Origin: Aquipuribacter nitratireducens
GTDB taxonomy: Bacteria; Actinomycetota; Actinomycetes; Actinomycetales; JBBAYJ01
Assembly (NCBI RefSeq): GCF_037860835.1
Contig: NZ_JBBEOG010000002.1
Span: 496,001-560,000 of the forward strand
Direction of reading: 5' to 3'
Length of the DNA stretch: 64,000 nt
The notes under the pieces are model-generated. The model was not told the DNA's origin. It ran no database searches and worked only from the letters and a program-made list of their open reading frames with translations. Both the position numbers and the translations under genes were made by a program. Position 1 is the first letter of the stretch. Every line of letters begins with the position of its first letter. Shown here piece by piece: positions 42,761-50,815 of the stretch.

Positions 42761-44475
42761 GCGACGCCCTCGAGCGCCGCCGTCGCCACCTCCGCGGGCG
42801 CCACGTCGGGAACCGTCACCTCCGCGGGCGCCACGTCCCAGCGGCGCACGACGAACGGCCCGACGACGAGCACGTCGACCGGGGAGGAGCCGAACAGCTC
42901 GAGGACGTCGTGCGGGCTGTCGACGATCGGCCGCCCGGCGGTGTTGAGGCTCGTGTTGACGAGCACCGGCAGCCCGGTGCGCGCCTCGAACTCCTCGAGG
43001 ACGGCCGCCAGCAGCGGCTGCGTGCGACGGTCGACGGTCTGCGCGCGGGCGGTCCCGTCGACGTGGACGACTGCGGGCACGAGGTCCCGCCACTGCTCGT
43101 GGACCTCGTGGACGAACAGCATGAACGGGCTCGGCACCTGCCCCGTCATCACGTCCTCGGCCCGCTCGAGCAGCACGAGGGGGGCGACGGGACGGAACTG
43201 CTCGCGGCCCTTGATGTCGTTGAGCCGCTCGAGGTTCTCCGCCCGCCCGGGGTGGGCGAGCAACGAGCGCTGCCCGAGGGCCCTCGGCCCGTACTCGGCG
43301 CGTCCCTGGAACCACGCGACGACGCGGTCGGCGGCGAGCTCGGCGCCCACGGTGGCGGCCAGCGACGCCGGTCGCTCGAACGGGAGGCGGGCCGTGGTGA
43401 GCGCGGCCTCGACGTCGTCGTCGGAGAACGAGCGCCCCAGTGCGGCGCTCGTCATGGGGGCGCCGAGCTCGCCGTGCGCTCGGGCGACGTGGAGCGCGGC
43501 GCCGAGCGCCGTCCCGGCGTCGCCGGCGGCCGGCTGCACCCACAGGTCCTCGAACGGACCGTCCCGCAGCACGACGGCGTTGGCGACGCAGTTGAGCGCG
43601 GTGCCGCCCGCCATCGTGAGGTGGCGCTCGCCCGTGCGCTCGTGGAGCCAGCGGGCGAGGTCGAGGAGCACCTCCTCGAGCCGGCGCTGGACGGTCGCGG
43701 CGAGGTCGGCGTGCGCCCGGCTCACCTGCCGCCCCTCCTGGGACTCCCGGCGTGACCGGGCGGGCGCGAACGACGACCAGTCGACGGGCTCGACGACGAA
43801 CCCGCCGTCCGGGGTGGTGCGCACCAGCTCGCGGAAGGCGTCGAGGTGCGCGGGCCGGCCGTACGAGGCCAGCGCCATCACCTTGTACTCGTCGCTGGAG
43901 CGGTGGAAGCCGAGGTGCGCGGTGAGGTCCTCGTACAGCAGCCCGAGCGACGACGGCAGGCGCTGGGCCGCCAGGGGCGTCAGCTCCCCGTCGACGTAGT
44001 GCGCCGACAGGTGGCTCGCCCGCTCGCCGCGCCCGTCGAGCACGAGGCACGCGCTCGTCCGGTACGGCCCGGCCAGGGCCGCCGAGGCGGCGTGGGCGAC
44101 GTGGTGGGCGACCATGTGCGCCCGGTCGGGGTCGAGACCCGGCAGCGCGGTCGCGAGCAGGTACGGCGCGCGCCGGGCGTACTCCTGCCGCAGGTGGTCC
44201 CACGGGTCGTCGAGCCCGAGCTGCACCGCCGGCTCGCACAGGGCCGGGTCGAAGGAGAAGGCGACGGCGTCGACGTCGGAGGGGGTGAGCCCGGCCCGCT
44301 CGAGGCACCACCGGGCGGCGGCCGACGGCATCTCCCAGCCGGAGAACGCGACGTTCTCCTTGCCGTGCTTGCGCCGGTTGAAGCGCTCCTCCTCGGCGGC
44401 GGCGACGATCTCGCCGTCGACGACGAGGGCGGCGGCCGGGTCGTGGAAGACCGCGTTGACACCGAGAACCCGCAC
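42757..44475 (-). CDS. carbamoyltransferase, NodU/CmcH family, operon gene 1
   Basis: A 572-residue O-carbamoyltransferase that transfers a carbamoyl group from carbamoyl phosphate with ATP. The N-terminal YrdC/Kae1-like domain has GVNAVFHDPAAALVVDGEIV, EEERFNRRKHG, VAHHVAHAASAAL (metal histidines), SSDEYKVMALASYG and MAGGTALNCVANAVV; the C-terminal domain has FQGRAEYGPRALGQRSLLAH, DIKGREQFRPVAP and LVNTSLNTAGRPIVDSPHD. NodU carbamoylates a sugar of Nod factors, so a sugar of the glycan is the likely acceptor. It is first in the operon, facing a 170-base divergent promoter region; no ribosome site is very clear, and TGCTCC/GGAGGAGGAGCAC precedes GTG 44475. Confidence 0.92.
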   Translation of the reverse strand: MRVLGVNAVFHDPAAALVVDGEIVAAAEEERFNRRKHGKENVAFSGWEMPSAAARWCLERAGLTPSDVDAVAFSFDPALCEPAVQLGLDDPWDHLRQEYARRAPYLLATALPGLDPDRAHMVAHHVAHAASAALAGPYRTSACLVLDGRGERASHLSAHYVDGELTPLAAQRLPSSLGLLYEDLTAHLGFHRSSDEYKVMALASYGRPAHLDAFRELVRTTPDGGFVVEPVDWSSFAPARSRRESQEGRQVSRAHADLAATVQRRLEEVLLDLARWLHERTGERHLTMAGGTALNCVANAVVLRDGPFEDLWVQPAAGDAGTALGAALHVARAHGELGAPMTSAALGRSFSDDDVEAALTTARLPFERPASLAATVGAELAADRVVAWFQGRAEYGPRALGQRSLLAHPGRAENLERLNDIKGREQFRPVAPLVLLERAEDVMTGQVPSPFMLFVHEVHEQWRDLVPAVVHVDGTARAQTVDRRTQPLLAAVLEEFEARTGLPVLVNTSLNTAGRPIVDSPHDVLELFGSSPVDVLVVGPFVVRRWDVAPAEVTVPDVAPAEVATAALEGVA

Positions 44476-44558
44476 CCGTGCTCCTCCTCCCGGGCGCACG
44501 TCACGCCCGTCTCTCCGGGTGCTCCTGCCCCGGCAGCGGTCGACCAAACGTGCCGAGT

Positions 44559-44581
44559 CGCTTCTCTGAGTAGCGCTTCTC
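44559..44581. repeat. direct repeat CGCTTCTC x2 in the divergent glycan promoter region
   Basis: Two copies of CGCTTCTC, 15 bases apart (44559-44566, 44574-44581), lie between the divergent carbamoyltransferase operon and the GT2 gene. They are the AT-richest part of this 170-base gap and could bind a regulator; no clear -10/-35 pair toward the operon was found. Confidence 0.35.
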
Positions 44582-44645
44582 GCCCGGGGCCCCCCGCCCG
44601 GGCGGCCCACGTGTCGGGTCCGGTGACCCTGGGTAGGGGTCTCGT

Positions 44646-45539
44646 GTGACGCACCGGAGCTACGGACCGGCGACGGCGACGCGGTCGAGCGGGGACGGCC
44701 CGCCGCCGTGGACGGTCGTCGTCATGACGCGCGACAGGCTGCCCGGCCTCGAGGGGTCCCTGCCGCACCACGAGGGTCCCGTCGTGGTCGTGGACAACGG
44801 CTCCCGCGACGGCACGGTGGAGGCGCTCGCGGGCCGCGAGGGCGTCAGGGTGCTCGCGCTCGGCGAGAACCGGGGGGCGACCGCGCGGACGGTCGGTGCG
44901 CGGGCGGCCGGCACCGAGCTCGTCGCCTTCGCCGACGACGACTCGTGGTGGGCGCCCGGTGCCCTCGCCCGGGCCGCCGAGCACTTCGCCGCGCACCCGC
45001 GGCTCGGGCTGCTCGCCGCCCGGGTCCTCGTCGGACCCGAGGAGCGACCCGACCCCGTGAACGCGGTCATGGCCGCCTCCCCGCTGGGCCGTACGCGCGC
45101 CGGCGACGTGCTGCCCGGTCCCGCGGTCCTCGGCTTCCTCGCGTGCGGGGCGGTGGTACGGCGGGAGGCGTTCCTCTCCGTCGGCGGCTTCGACCCCGTC
45201 GTCTTCTTCCGGGGCGAGGAGGAGCGGGTCGCCCTCGACCTCGCCGCGGCCGGCTGGGCGTGCGCGTACGTCGACGACGTCGTCGCCCACCACCACCCGT
45301 CGTCCAGTCGCGCTCCCCGCCCGGCGGCGCTCGCGGAGGAGGCCCGCAACGACGTCCTCACCGCCGTGATGCGCCGGCCGTGGCGGGTGGTCGTGCGACG
45401 GGCGGTGCGGGCGTGGCGCGCGGGCGGGCCGCGCCGGCGCGGCGTGGCGGCGACGCTGCCCCGTCTCCCGGCCGCGCTGCGTGCCAGGCGCCGGCTGCCC
45501 GCGGACGTCGAACGGCAGGCCGCGCTGCTCGACCCGTGA
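44646..45539 (+). CDS. GT2 family glycosyltransferase
   Basis: A 297-residue inverting glycosyltransferase. WTVVVMTRDRLPGLEGSL, VVVVDNGSRDGTVEALA, GENRGATARTVGARA and VAFADDDSWWAPGALARAA (DxD region) define the GT-A fold; VGGFDPVVFFRGEEERVALDLAAAG carries the ED-type acceptor motif. It is divergent from the eight-gene heptose operon and probably contributes one more sugar transfer to the same glycan. GTG 44646 comes 6 bases after TAGGGG, a weak leaderless layout. Confidence 0.87.
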   Translation: MTHRSYGPATATRSSGDGPPPWTVVVMTRDRLPGLEGSLPHHEGPVVVVDNGSRDGTVEALAGREGVRVLALGENRGATARTVGARAAGTELVAFADDDSWWAPGALARAAEHFAAHPRLGLLAARVLVGPEERPDPVNAVMAASPLGRTRAGDVLPGPAVLGFLACGAVVRREAFLSVGGFDPVVFFRGEEERVALDLAAAGWACAYVDDVVAHHHPSSSRAPRPAALAEEARNDVLTAVMRRPWRVVVRRAVRAWRAGGPRRRGVAATLPRLPAALRARRRLPADVERQAALLDP

Positions 45540-45549
45540 CCGGTGGGCG

Positions 45550-46218
45550 CTACCCCCGGCCGAGGCCCGCGTCCCGCGCCCGCACGATGGCCTCGGCCCG
45601 GTCGGCGACGTGGAGCTTGGCGAAGACGTTCGACACGCAGTTGCGCACGGTCTTCGGGCTGAGGAACAGCAGCTCGGCGATCTGGGGGTTCGAGCGGCCG
45701 GCGGCGACGAGGTCGAGCACCTCCCGCTCCCGCGCCGTGAGGTGCGGGAACGGGTCGCCGGTCCCGGCGTCCGGCGCCGGGGCGGCGCGCCCGGCGAAGT
45801 ACTCCGCGATCCGCACCGCGAGCGACGCGCCGAACACCGCCCCGCCCGCCGCGACGGTGCGCAGGGCCTGCACGACCTCGTCGGCGTCGGCGCCCTTGAG
45901 CAGGTAGCCGCGGGCCCCGGCCCGCAGGGCCGCGAAGACGGTGTCGTCGTCCTCGGACATCGTGAGGACGACCACCCCGGTCGACGGCGACTCCGCCGTC
46001 AGCCGCCGGGTCGCCTCCACGCCGTCGAGGACGGGCATCTGGACGTCCATGACGACGACGTCGGGTGCGAGCTCCCGGGCCCGGTCGAGGGCTGCGGCGC
46101 CGTCCGCGGCCGTCCCGACGACGACCACCTCCTCGACGGTCGCGAGGAGGGCGGCCAGGCCGTCCCGGTAGACGGGGTGGTCGTCGACGACGAGGACCCG
46201 CAGCCGCGTGTCGGTCAC
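45550..46218 (-). CDS. LuxR/NarL-type response regulator
   Basis: A 222-residue regulator: receiver RVLVVDDHPVYRDGLAALLA, phospho-acceptor Asp in VVVMDVQMPVLDGVEA, VVVLTMSEDDDT (Thr) and GYLLKGADADEV (Lys); HTH LTAREREVLDLVAAGRSNPQIAELLFLSPKTVRNCVSNV-type, given here as LTAREREVLDLVAAGRS and SPKTVRNCVSNVFAKL. GTG 46218 overlaps the stop of the upstream kinase (GTGA), so the two form a cognate pair. Targets are unknown; the palindrome and repeats upstream of the kinase gene are candidate sites. Confidence 0.92.
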   Translation of the reverse strand: MTDTRLRVLVVDDHPVYRDGLAALLATVEEVVVVGTAADGAAALDRARELAPDVVVMDVQMPVLDGVEATRRLTAESPSTGVVVLTMSEDDDTVFAALRAGARGYLLKGADADEVVQALRTVAAGGAVFGASLAVRIAEYFAGRAAPAPDAGTGDPFPHLTAREREVLDLVAAGRSNPQIAELLFLSPKTVRNCVSNVFAKLHVADRAEAIVRARDAGLGRG

Positions 46219-48425
46219 GAGGGCACCTCGCGGGTCTCGCGGGACAGGTTGGCCTCGGCAGCGGGCTCCGGGCCCGGCTCGGGGCTCGTGGTGGGGGCAG
46301 GGCCGGTGGGGAGGACGACGTGCACCGTGGTGCCGCCGGAGGACGGGCACGCGACGTGCGCGGTGCCGCCGAGCTCCGCCGCCCGCTCCCGCAGCGACAG
46401 CAGCCCGACGCCGGCGGGCGCGTCGGGCCGGATGCCCCGCCCGTCGTCGACCACGAGGACGTGGAGGGCGTCCGGCAGGCGGCGGAGCGTGACGCGCACG
46501 TGCTGCGCGTCGGCGTGCCGGGCCACGTTGACGAGCGCCTCGCCCGCGACCCGCAGGGCCGCGACCTCGACGGCCGCGGGCAGCCCGGGCAGCTCCTCCG
46601 GTGCCCCCTCGACGACGACTGCGGCCTCGGGACCGCCGGGCGCCGCCGAGAGGCGGCTCGCCTGCTGCCGCAGCGCCCCCACGAGACCGACGTCGTCGAG
46701 CGCGGGCGGGCGCAGGTCGTGCACGAGTCGCCGGACCTCCGCGAGACCGCCGGAGACCTCGTCCCGCGCCTCCCGCAGGGTCGCGTCCGCCTCCTGGGTG
46801 CGCCCGGCCGCCGCGAGCCGCCGTGCGGTGTCGACCCGCAGGACGACGGCGCCGAGCAGCGGTCCCAGACCGTCGTGGAGGTCTCGGCGCAGCCGGCGGC
46901 GCTCCTCCTCGCGCGCGCCCACGAGCAGCTCGCGGTGCCGCTGCAGCTGCCCGGCGAGCAGCGCGGCGCGCGCTGCGGCCGCGCCCTGCCGGACGACGTC
47001 CGCGAGCAGCCGCGCGTCCCGGCTGCCCGGCCTCGGCCCGCCGGTGCCGGCCGGGAGCAGGAGCCGTCCGATGGGCTCGCCGCGGTACACCAGCGGCTGC
47101 TCGGCGAGCGCGCCCGGCGCCCGCTCCCCGTGGTGGGCCTCGACCGACGTGCCGTCGGGGGCGTCGAGGACGACCCCGACGTACGGCAGGCGGAAGGCGT
47201 CCGCGACCGCGGCCACGAGTGCCCGCAGCTCCTGGCCCACGTCCGGGGCCGCCTCGAGGCGCTCCGCCAGCCGCGACACCACCCGGTACGGGTCCTCCCG
47301 CTCGCCGAGGACGAGGCGCCGGGCGAGCCGGAACACCCGGTCGCGCAGCGGCAGGTAGGCCGCGGCGACGACGGCGAGCGCGAGCACCGCCGCCTCCCGC
47401 TCGCCCAGCCCGCCGGACAGCAGCGCCCCGGCGGCGGTGAGGACCCCGAGGTCGACGGCGACGAGCGCCACGGCGAGGGCGGCGTAGACGACGGTGCCCG
47501 ACAGCAGCGCGTCGATGTCGAGCACCCGCGGCCGGACGATGCCGGCCGCGACCGCGAGGGCGCACACCCCGACGGCGACCACGAGCGCAGCGGACGTGAG
47601 GGCGTCGGGCAGGACGAGCGTCGCGAGCATGACGAGCGTCGCGACCAGACCCGCCCACAGCAGCCACCGCAGCGTGCGGCGCTCCTCCGCGCCGCCCCGC
47701 CGGTAGCGCTGCACGAGCGCCGCGAACGGCACGACGAGGCTGAGGGGCACCGCCGCGTACGCGACGCCGAGCGCCGCCGACCACACCGGCTCCGGCACCC
47801 CGACGAGGCTCGTGAGGTCGCGGTCGACCGGGCCGAGGGCCGTCGCGCCGATCCCCTCCGCGCCGCCCGCGGCGCGGTCGGCGACCGCCGCCGGGACGAC
47901 GAGCAGCAGCAGCGGCAGCAGGCACGTCGCGGCGAGGCTCGCGAGCGCGCCCACCCGCCACGCCCGTCCTGCCGGCAGCCTGCCGTCGGGGAACAGGAGC
48001 AGCAGGAGCGGCAGCGTCAGCAGGAGCCACGCGCCGAGCCGCTGGAACACCCAGAACGCCGGCGCCGCCCCGGGCAGCGGGTCGCCACCGGCGAGGACCG
48101 GCTCGACGGCCCGCACGAGCCACGCCGCGGCGAGGGCGTCCCCGGCCCAGTGCACGCCGGCGACGACGAGCACCCACCCAAGCAGGTGCCGGGGCGCCCG
48201 GCGCAGGACGAGCAGCCCGGCGACGGCCAGGAGGCTGCCGGACACGCCGGCGGGCCACGCGGGGCCGTCGGTGAGCGCGGCGGCGAGCGCGGGGTCGTTG
48301 CCGGCGTCGAGACCGGCGCTCGCGACCGTGGCGGCGACGGCGGCGGCCACCCCTGGGGACGGCAGCCACCGCGAGAGGGTTCCCGCCCGGGGTCGTGGGC
48401 CCGCGGGGCGATCGTCGTCCGGCAC
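46215..48425 (-). CDS. membrane sensor histidine kinase
   Basis: A 736-residue kinase with about nine or ten hydrophobic segments in residues 20-400 (including LLTLPLLLLLFPDGRLPAGR and AALAVALVAVDLGVLTA), a GAF-like region (about 430-510), the HisKA_3 H-box REEERRRLRRDLHDGLGP (His near 519), and an ATPase with VLVVDDGRGIRPDAPAGVG and LLSLRERAAELGGTA. The multi-pass sensor suggests detection within or at the membrane. GTG 48425 follows CACACT by 6 bases with no ribosome site. Coupled to the response regulator by GTGA. Confidence 0.9.
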   Translation of the reverse strand: MPDDDRPAGPRPRAGTLSRWLPSPGVAAAVAATVASAGLDAGNDPALAAALTDGPAWPAGVSGSLLAVAGLLVLRRAPRHLLGWVLVVAGVHWAGDALAAAWLVRAVEPVLAGGDPLPGAAPAFWVFQRLGAWLLLTLPLLLLLFPDGRLPAGRAWRVGALASLAATCLLPLLLLVVPAAVADRAAGGAEGIGATALGPVDRDLTSLVGVPEPVWSAALGVAYAAVPLSLVVPFAALVQRYRRGGAEERRTLRWLLWAGLVATLVMLATLVLPDALTSAALVVAVGVCALAVAAGIVRPRVLDIDALLSGTVVYAALAVALVAVDLGVLTAAGALLSGGLGEREAAVLALAVVAAAYLPLRDRVFRLARRLVLGEREDPYRVVSRLAERLEAAPDVGQELRALVAAVADAFRLPYVGVVLDAPDGTSVEAHHGERAPGALAEQPLVYRGEPIGRLLLPAGTGGPRPGSRDARLLADVVRQGAAAARAALLAGQLQRHRELLVGAREEERRRLRRDLHDGLGPLLGAVVLRVDTARRLAAAGRTQEADATLREARDEVSGGLAEVRRLVHDLRPPALDDVGLVGALRQQASRLSAAPGGPEAAVVVEGAPEELPGLPAAVEVAALRVAGEALVNVARHADAQHVRVTLRRLPDALHVLVVDDGRGIRPDAPAGVGLLSLRERAAELGGTAHVACPSSGGTTVHVVLPTGPAPTTSPEPGPEPAAEANLSRETREVPS

Positions 48426-48461
48426 GCAGGCAGTGTGACGGCTGGGGGCTCCGCGGGGGCA

Positions 48462-48515
48462 GGGACACGTGTCCCTGGTCGTGTCCCGACCCGTGTCCCG
48501 GCTCGTGTCCCGGGC
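48462..48515. promoter_or_regulatory. 14-bp palindrome plus four 12-bp tandem half-site repeats
   Basis: GGGACACGTGTCCC (48462-48475) is a perfect palindrome. Its right half starts a tandem array CGTGTCCC-N4 with exact 12-base period at 48468, 48480, 48492 and 48504. The array lies about 40-90 bases before the kinase GTG and about 130-185 before the membrane-protein GTG. Regularly spaced half-sites on near-helical phase look like a regulator-binding array. Confidence 0.6.
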
Positions 48516-48647
48516 GCGCCGCCTCGAGGTCGTGACACCGGACGGGACCTGCGCCCCTGCCGGCCCGGGACGCGGCCACGGCACCGTCCTGCTCGTCGGC
48601 ACCGACCGGTGCCCGCGACGGACCCACCACACCCCAGGAGGCTCCCC

Positions 48648-49406
48648 GTGAGCAGCACGACCGGCTTCGTCACCACCGTCACGTCGACGGGCACGTCGAC
48701 GGGCACGTCGACGGGCACCGCCCGCGACGACGTCCGCACGACCGCCCCGGCACCCGTCACCCCGCGGCAGGCCCGCCGCGCCGAGCGGGCCCGCGTCACG
48801 GCGGAGCGGGCTGCGGCGCTGCCGCCGGTCCCGCTGCGGCACGCCCGGCTCACCGGCGCGGCCGTCGCCGTCGGGTCGCTGTCGTTCGCCGGCAGCTTCT
48901 TCCTCGTCGGCGCGACGCCGGACACGTCCCTCGGCGTCACGGTCGGCGACCTCATGGCCCTGCCGTTCCAGCTGTCGCTCGTCGCGCTCGTCGTCCACCA
49001 GCTGCGGACGCGCGCCGCGGGCCTCGGTCGCGGGACGGTCGGCTTCATGCGGGTCGAGCTCGGGTTCCTCGCCCTCGCGATGGCGTGGACGGTGCTCCAC
49101 GGCCTCGTCCCGTCCTTCCGCGACGACTTCTGGCTGGCGGTCCTCGACGTGTTCTGGCCCGTGTCCATGCTCGGCATGGCCGTCATCGGCATCAAGATCG
49201 CTGTCGCCGGCCGCTGGCGCGGCACCGCCCGGGCGTGGCCGGCCGTCGCCGAGAGCTGGGCGCCGGTGTGCATCCCGGTGTTCGGCGCCACCGGCGGCGC
49301 ACCGGTCGCCGACCTCGTCGCCGGGGGTCACGTCCTCGTCGGCTACGTCGTCCTCGGTCTCGTCCTGCTCCGCGCCCCCCACCTCACGGGCGCCCGGGAC
49401 GCCTGA
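48648..49406 (+). CDS. membrane protein of unknown function (five predicted helices)
   Basis: 252 residues. A Thr/Ser/Gly-rich N-terminus (TSTG repeats, then RQARRAERARVTAERAA) precedes about five membrane segments, including AAVAVGSLSFAGSFFLVGA, DLMALPFQLSLVALVVHQL, GFLALAMAWTVLHGLVP, FWPVSMLGMAVIGIKIAVAG and HVLVGYVVLGLVLL. I do not recognise the family. GTG 48648 has AGGAGG 7-12 bases upstream. Its promoter region is shared with the divergent kinase gene and contains the palindrome/repeat array, so it may be a target or partner of that two-component system. A strong terminator follows. Confidence 0.8.
   Translation: MSSTTGFVTTVTSTGTSTGTSTGTARDDVRTTAPAPVTPRQARRAERARVTAERAAALPPVPLRHARLTGAAVAVGSLSFAGSFFLVGATPDTSLGVTVGDLMALPFQLSLVALVVHQLRTRAAGLGRGTVGFMRVELGFLALAMAWTVLHGLVPSFRDDFWLAVLDVFWPVSMLGMAVIGIKIAVAGRWRGTARAWPAVAESWAPVCIPVFGATGGAPVADLVAGGHVLVGYVVLGLVLLRAPHLTGARDA
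48681..48716 (+). repeat. 3 x 12-bp perfect tandem repeat at the 5' end of the membrane-protein gene
   Basis: Three identical units of ACGTCGACGGGC encode TSTG repeats at residues 12-23. Copy number could vary. Confidence 0.85.
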
Positions 49407-49425
49407 GCCCACCTCCCACCGGCCC

Positions 49426-49455
49426 GGCCCGGCGCCCCCGAGGGCGCCGGGCCGT
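49426..49455 (+). terminator. terminator hairpin before ftsY
   Basis: A 13-bp perfect stem (49426-49438 with 49443-49455) and 4-base loop, 20 bases after the membrane-protein stop. It separates this gene from ftsY. Confidence 0.8.
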
Positions 49456-49510
49456 CGCCGCGTCGCCCGGGGGTTCGTGCCCACCCGCCGGGGCACGACA
49501 GACTGGGCGG

Positions 49511-50803
49511 GTGACAGCGACCCCCTTCGCCGACCCGAGCACCGCCGAGGCCGTCCTCGCCCTGTCCGCGCTCAGCCCGGACGAGACGACGTGGGTCGTC
49601 GTCGGCGGTGCCCTCGGGGTCCCGATCCTCGTCGGTCTTGTCGTCGGTCTCCTGCGGCGCGGCCGGCGGGGTCCCGACACGGCGGCACCGCCGGAGCAGC
49701 GGCGCCCGGAGCCCGGCGTCGACTACCGGCCGGGTGTCGGCGACGACGCCGAGGAGCCGCGGGACACCCTCGTCCGCGACGTCGAGACCGTCCGGCTGCC
49801 GGACTCCGTCACCGAGCCCCCGGCCGTCGAGGACGTGCCGGTCGCCCCGGAGGTCGAGCGCCCGGCCCCGGCCGCCGGGCGCCTCGCGCGGCTGCGTGCC
49901 CGCCTCGCCCGGTCCAACACCGCCCTCGGGCGCGGTCTGCTCCAGCTGCTGAGCCGCGACACCGTCGACGAGGCGACGTGGGAGGAGATCGAGGAGACCC
50001 TCATCGCCGCTGACCTCGGCACCGGGCCGAGCCTCGAGATCGTCGAGCGGCTGCGCACCCGGATCGGCGTCGACGGCGGCGGGGACCCCCGCGCCGTCCT
50101 GCGCGACGAGCTCCTCCGCGCGGTCGACCCCACGCTCGACCGCTCCCTGGCCGTGGCGCCGACCGCGACCGAGGCGGGCGTGCACCGCCCCGCCGTCGTC
50201 CTCGTCGTCGGCGTCAACGGCGTCGGCAAGACGACGACCGTCGGCAAGCTCGCACGGGTGCTCGTCGCGGAGGACAAGGACGTCGTCCTCGGTGCCGCCG
50301 ACACCTTCCGCGCCGCGGCCGCCGAGCAGCTGTCGACGTGGGGGGAGCGGGTGGGGGTCCCGACGGTCCGCTCGGACGTGGAGGGCGCCGACCCCGCGTC
50401 CGTCGCCTTCGACGCCGTCAAGGCGGGCGCGGACCTCGGCGCGGACGTCGTCCTCGTCGACACCGCCGGCCGGTTGCAGAACAAGCGCGACCTCATGGAC
50501 GAGCTGGGCAAGGTGAAGCGGGTCGTGGAGCGGCACGGCCCCGTCGACGAGGTCCTCCTCGTCCTCGACGCCACCACCGGGCAGAACGGGCTCAACCAGG
50601 CCCGCGTGTTCGCCGAGGCCGTCGACATCACCGGCATCGTCCTCACGAAGCTCGACGGGACCGCCAAGGGCGGCATCGTCGTCGCCGTCCAGCGGGAGCT
50701 CGGGGTGCCCGTCAAGCTCGTGGGTCTCGGCGAGGGCGCCGACGACCTCGCCCCGTTCGAGCCGGACGCGTTCGTCGACGCGATCCTCGAGCCCGCCGGC
50801 TGA
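49511..50803 (+). CDS. ftsY: signal recognition particle receptor FtsY
   Basis: A 430-residue SRP-receptor GTPase. An N-terminal hydrophobic segment (TTWVVVGGALGVPILVGLVVGLL) anchors it to the membrane, then an acidic A region, an N domain, and the G domain: VVGVNGVGKTTTVGKLAR (G1), GAADTFRAAAAEQL, VVLVDTAGRLQNKRDLMDEL (G3), VLTKLDGTAKGG (G4), VGLGEGADDLAPFEPDAFVD. GTG 49511 is chosen to include the anchor; there is no Shine-Dalgarno. Here it is 16.6 kb from smc, its usual neighbour. Partner ffh lies at 60.4 kb. Confidence 0.95.
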   Translation: MTATPFADPSTAEAVLALSALSPDETTWVVVGGALGVPILVGLVVGLLRRGRRGPDTAAPPEQRRPEPGVDYRPGVGDDAEEPRDTLVRDVETVRLPDSVTEPPAVEDVPVAPEVERPAPAAGRLARLRARLARSNTALGRGLLQLLSRDTVDEATWEEIEETLIAADLGTGPSLEIVERLRTRIGVDGGGDPRAVLRDELLRAVDPTLDRSLAVAPTATEAGVHRPAVVLVVGVNGVGKTTTVGKLARVLVAEDKDVVLGAADTFRAAAAEQLSTWGERVGVPTVRSDVEGADPASVAFDAVKAGADLGADVVLVDTAGRLQNKRDLMDELGKVKRVVERHGPVDEVLLVLDATTGQNGLNQARVFAEAVDITGIVLTKLDGTAKGGIVVAVQRELGVPVKLVGLGEGADDLAPFEPDAFVDAILEPAG

Positions 50804-50815
50804 GCGCGGCCCGGC

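Noticed and set aside
32935-49406. Glycan island as a prophage or integrative element
   Set aside because: No integrase, transposase, phage structural gene, direct-repeat ends or tRNA att site found at the borders.
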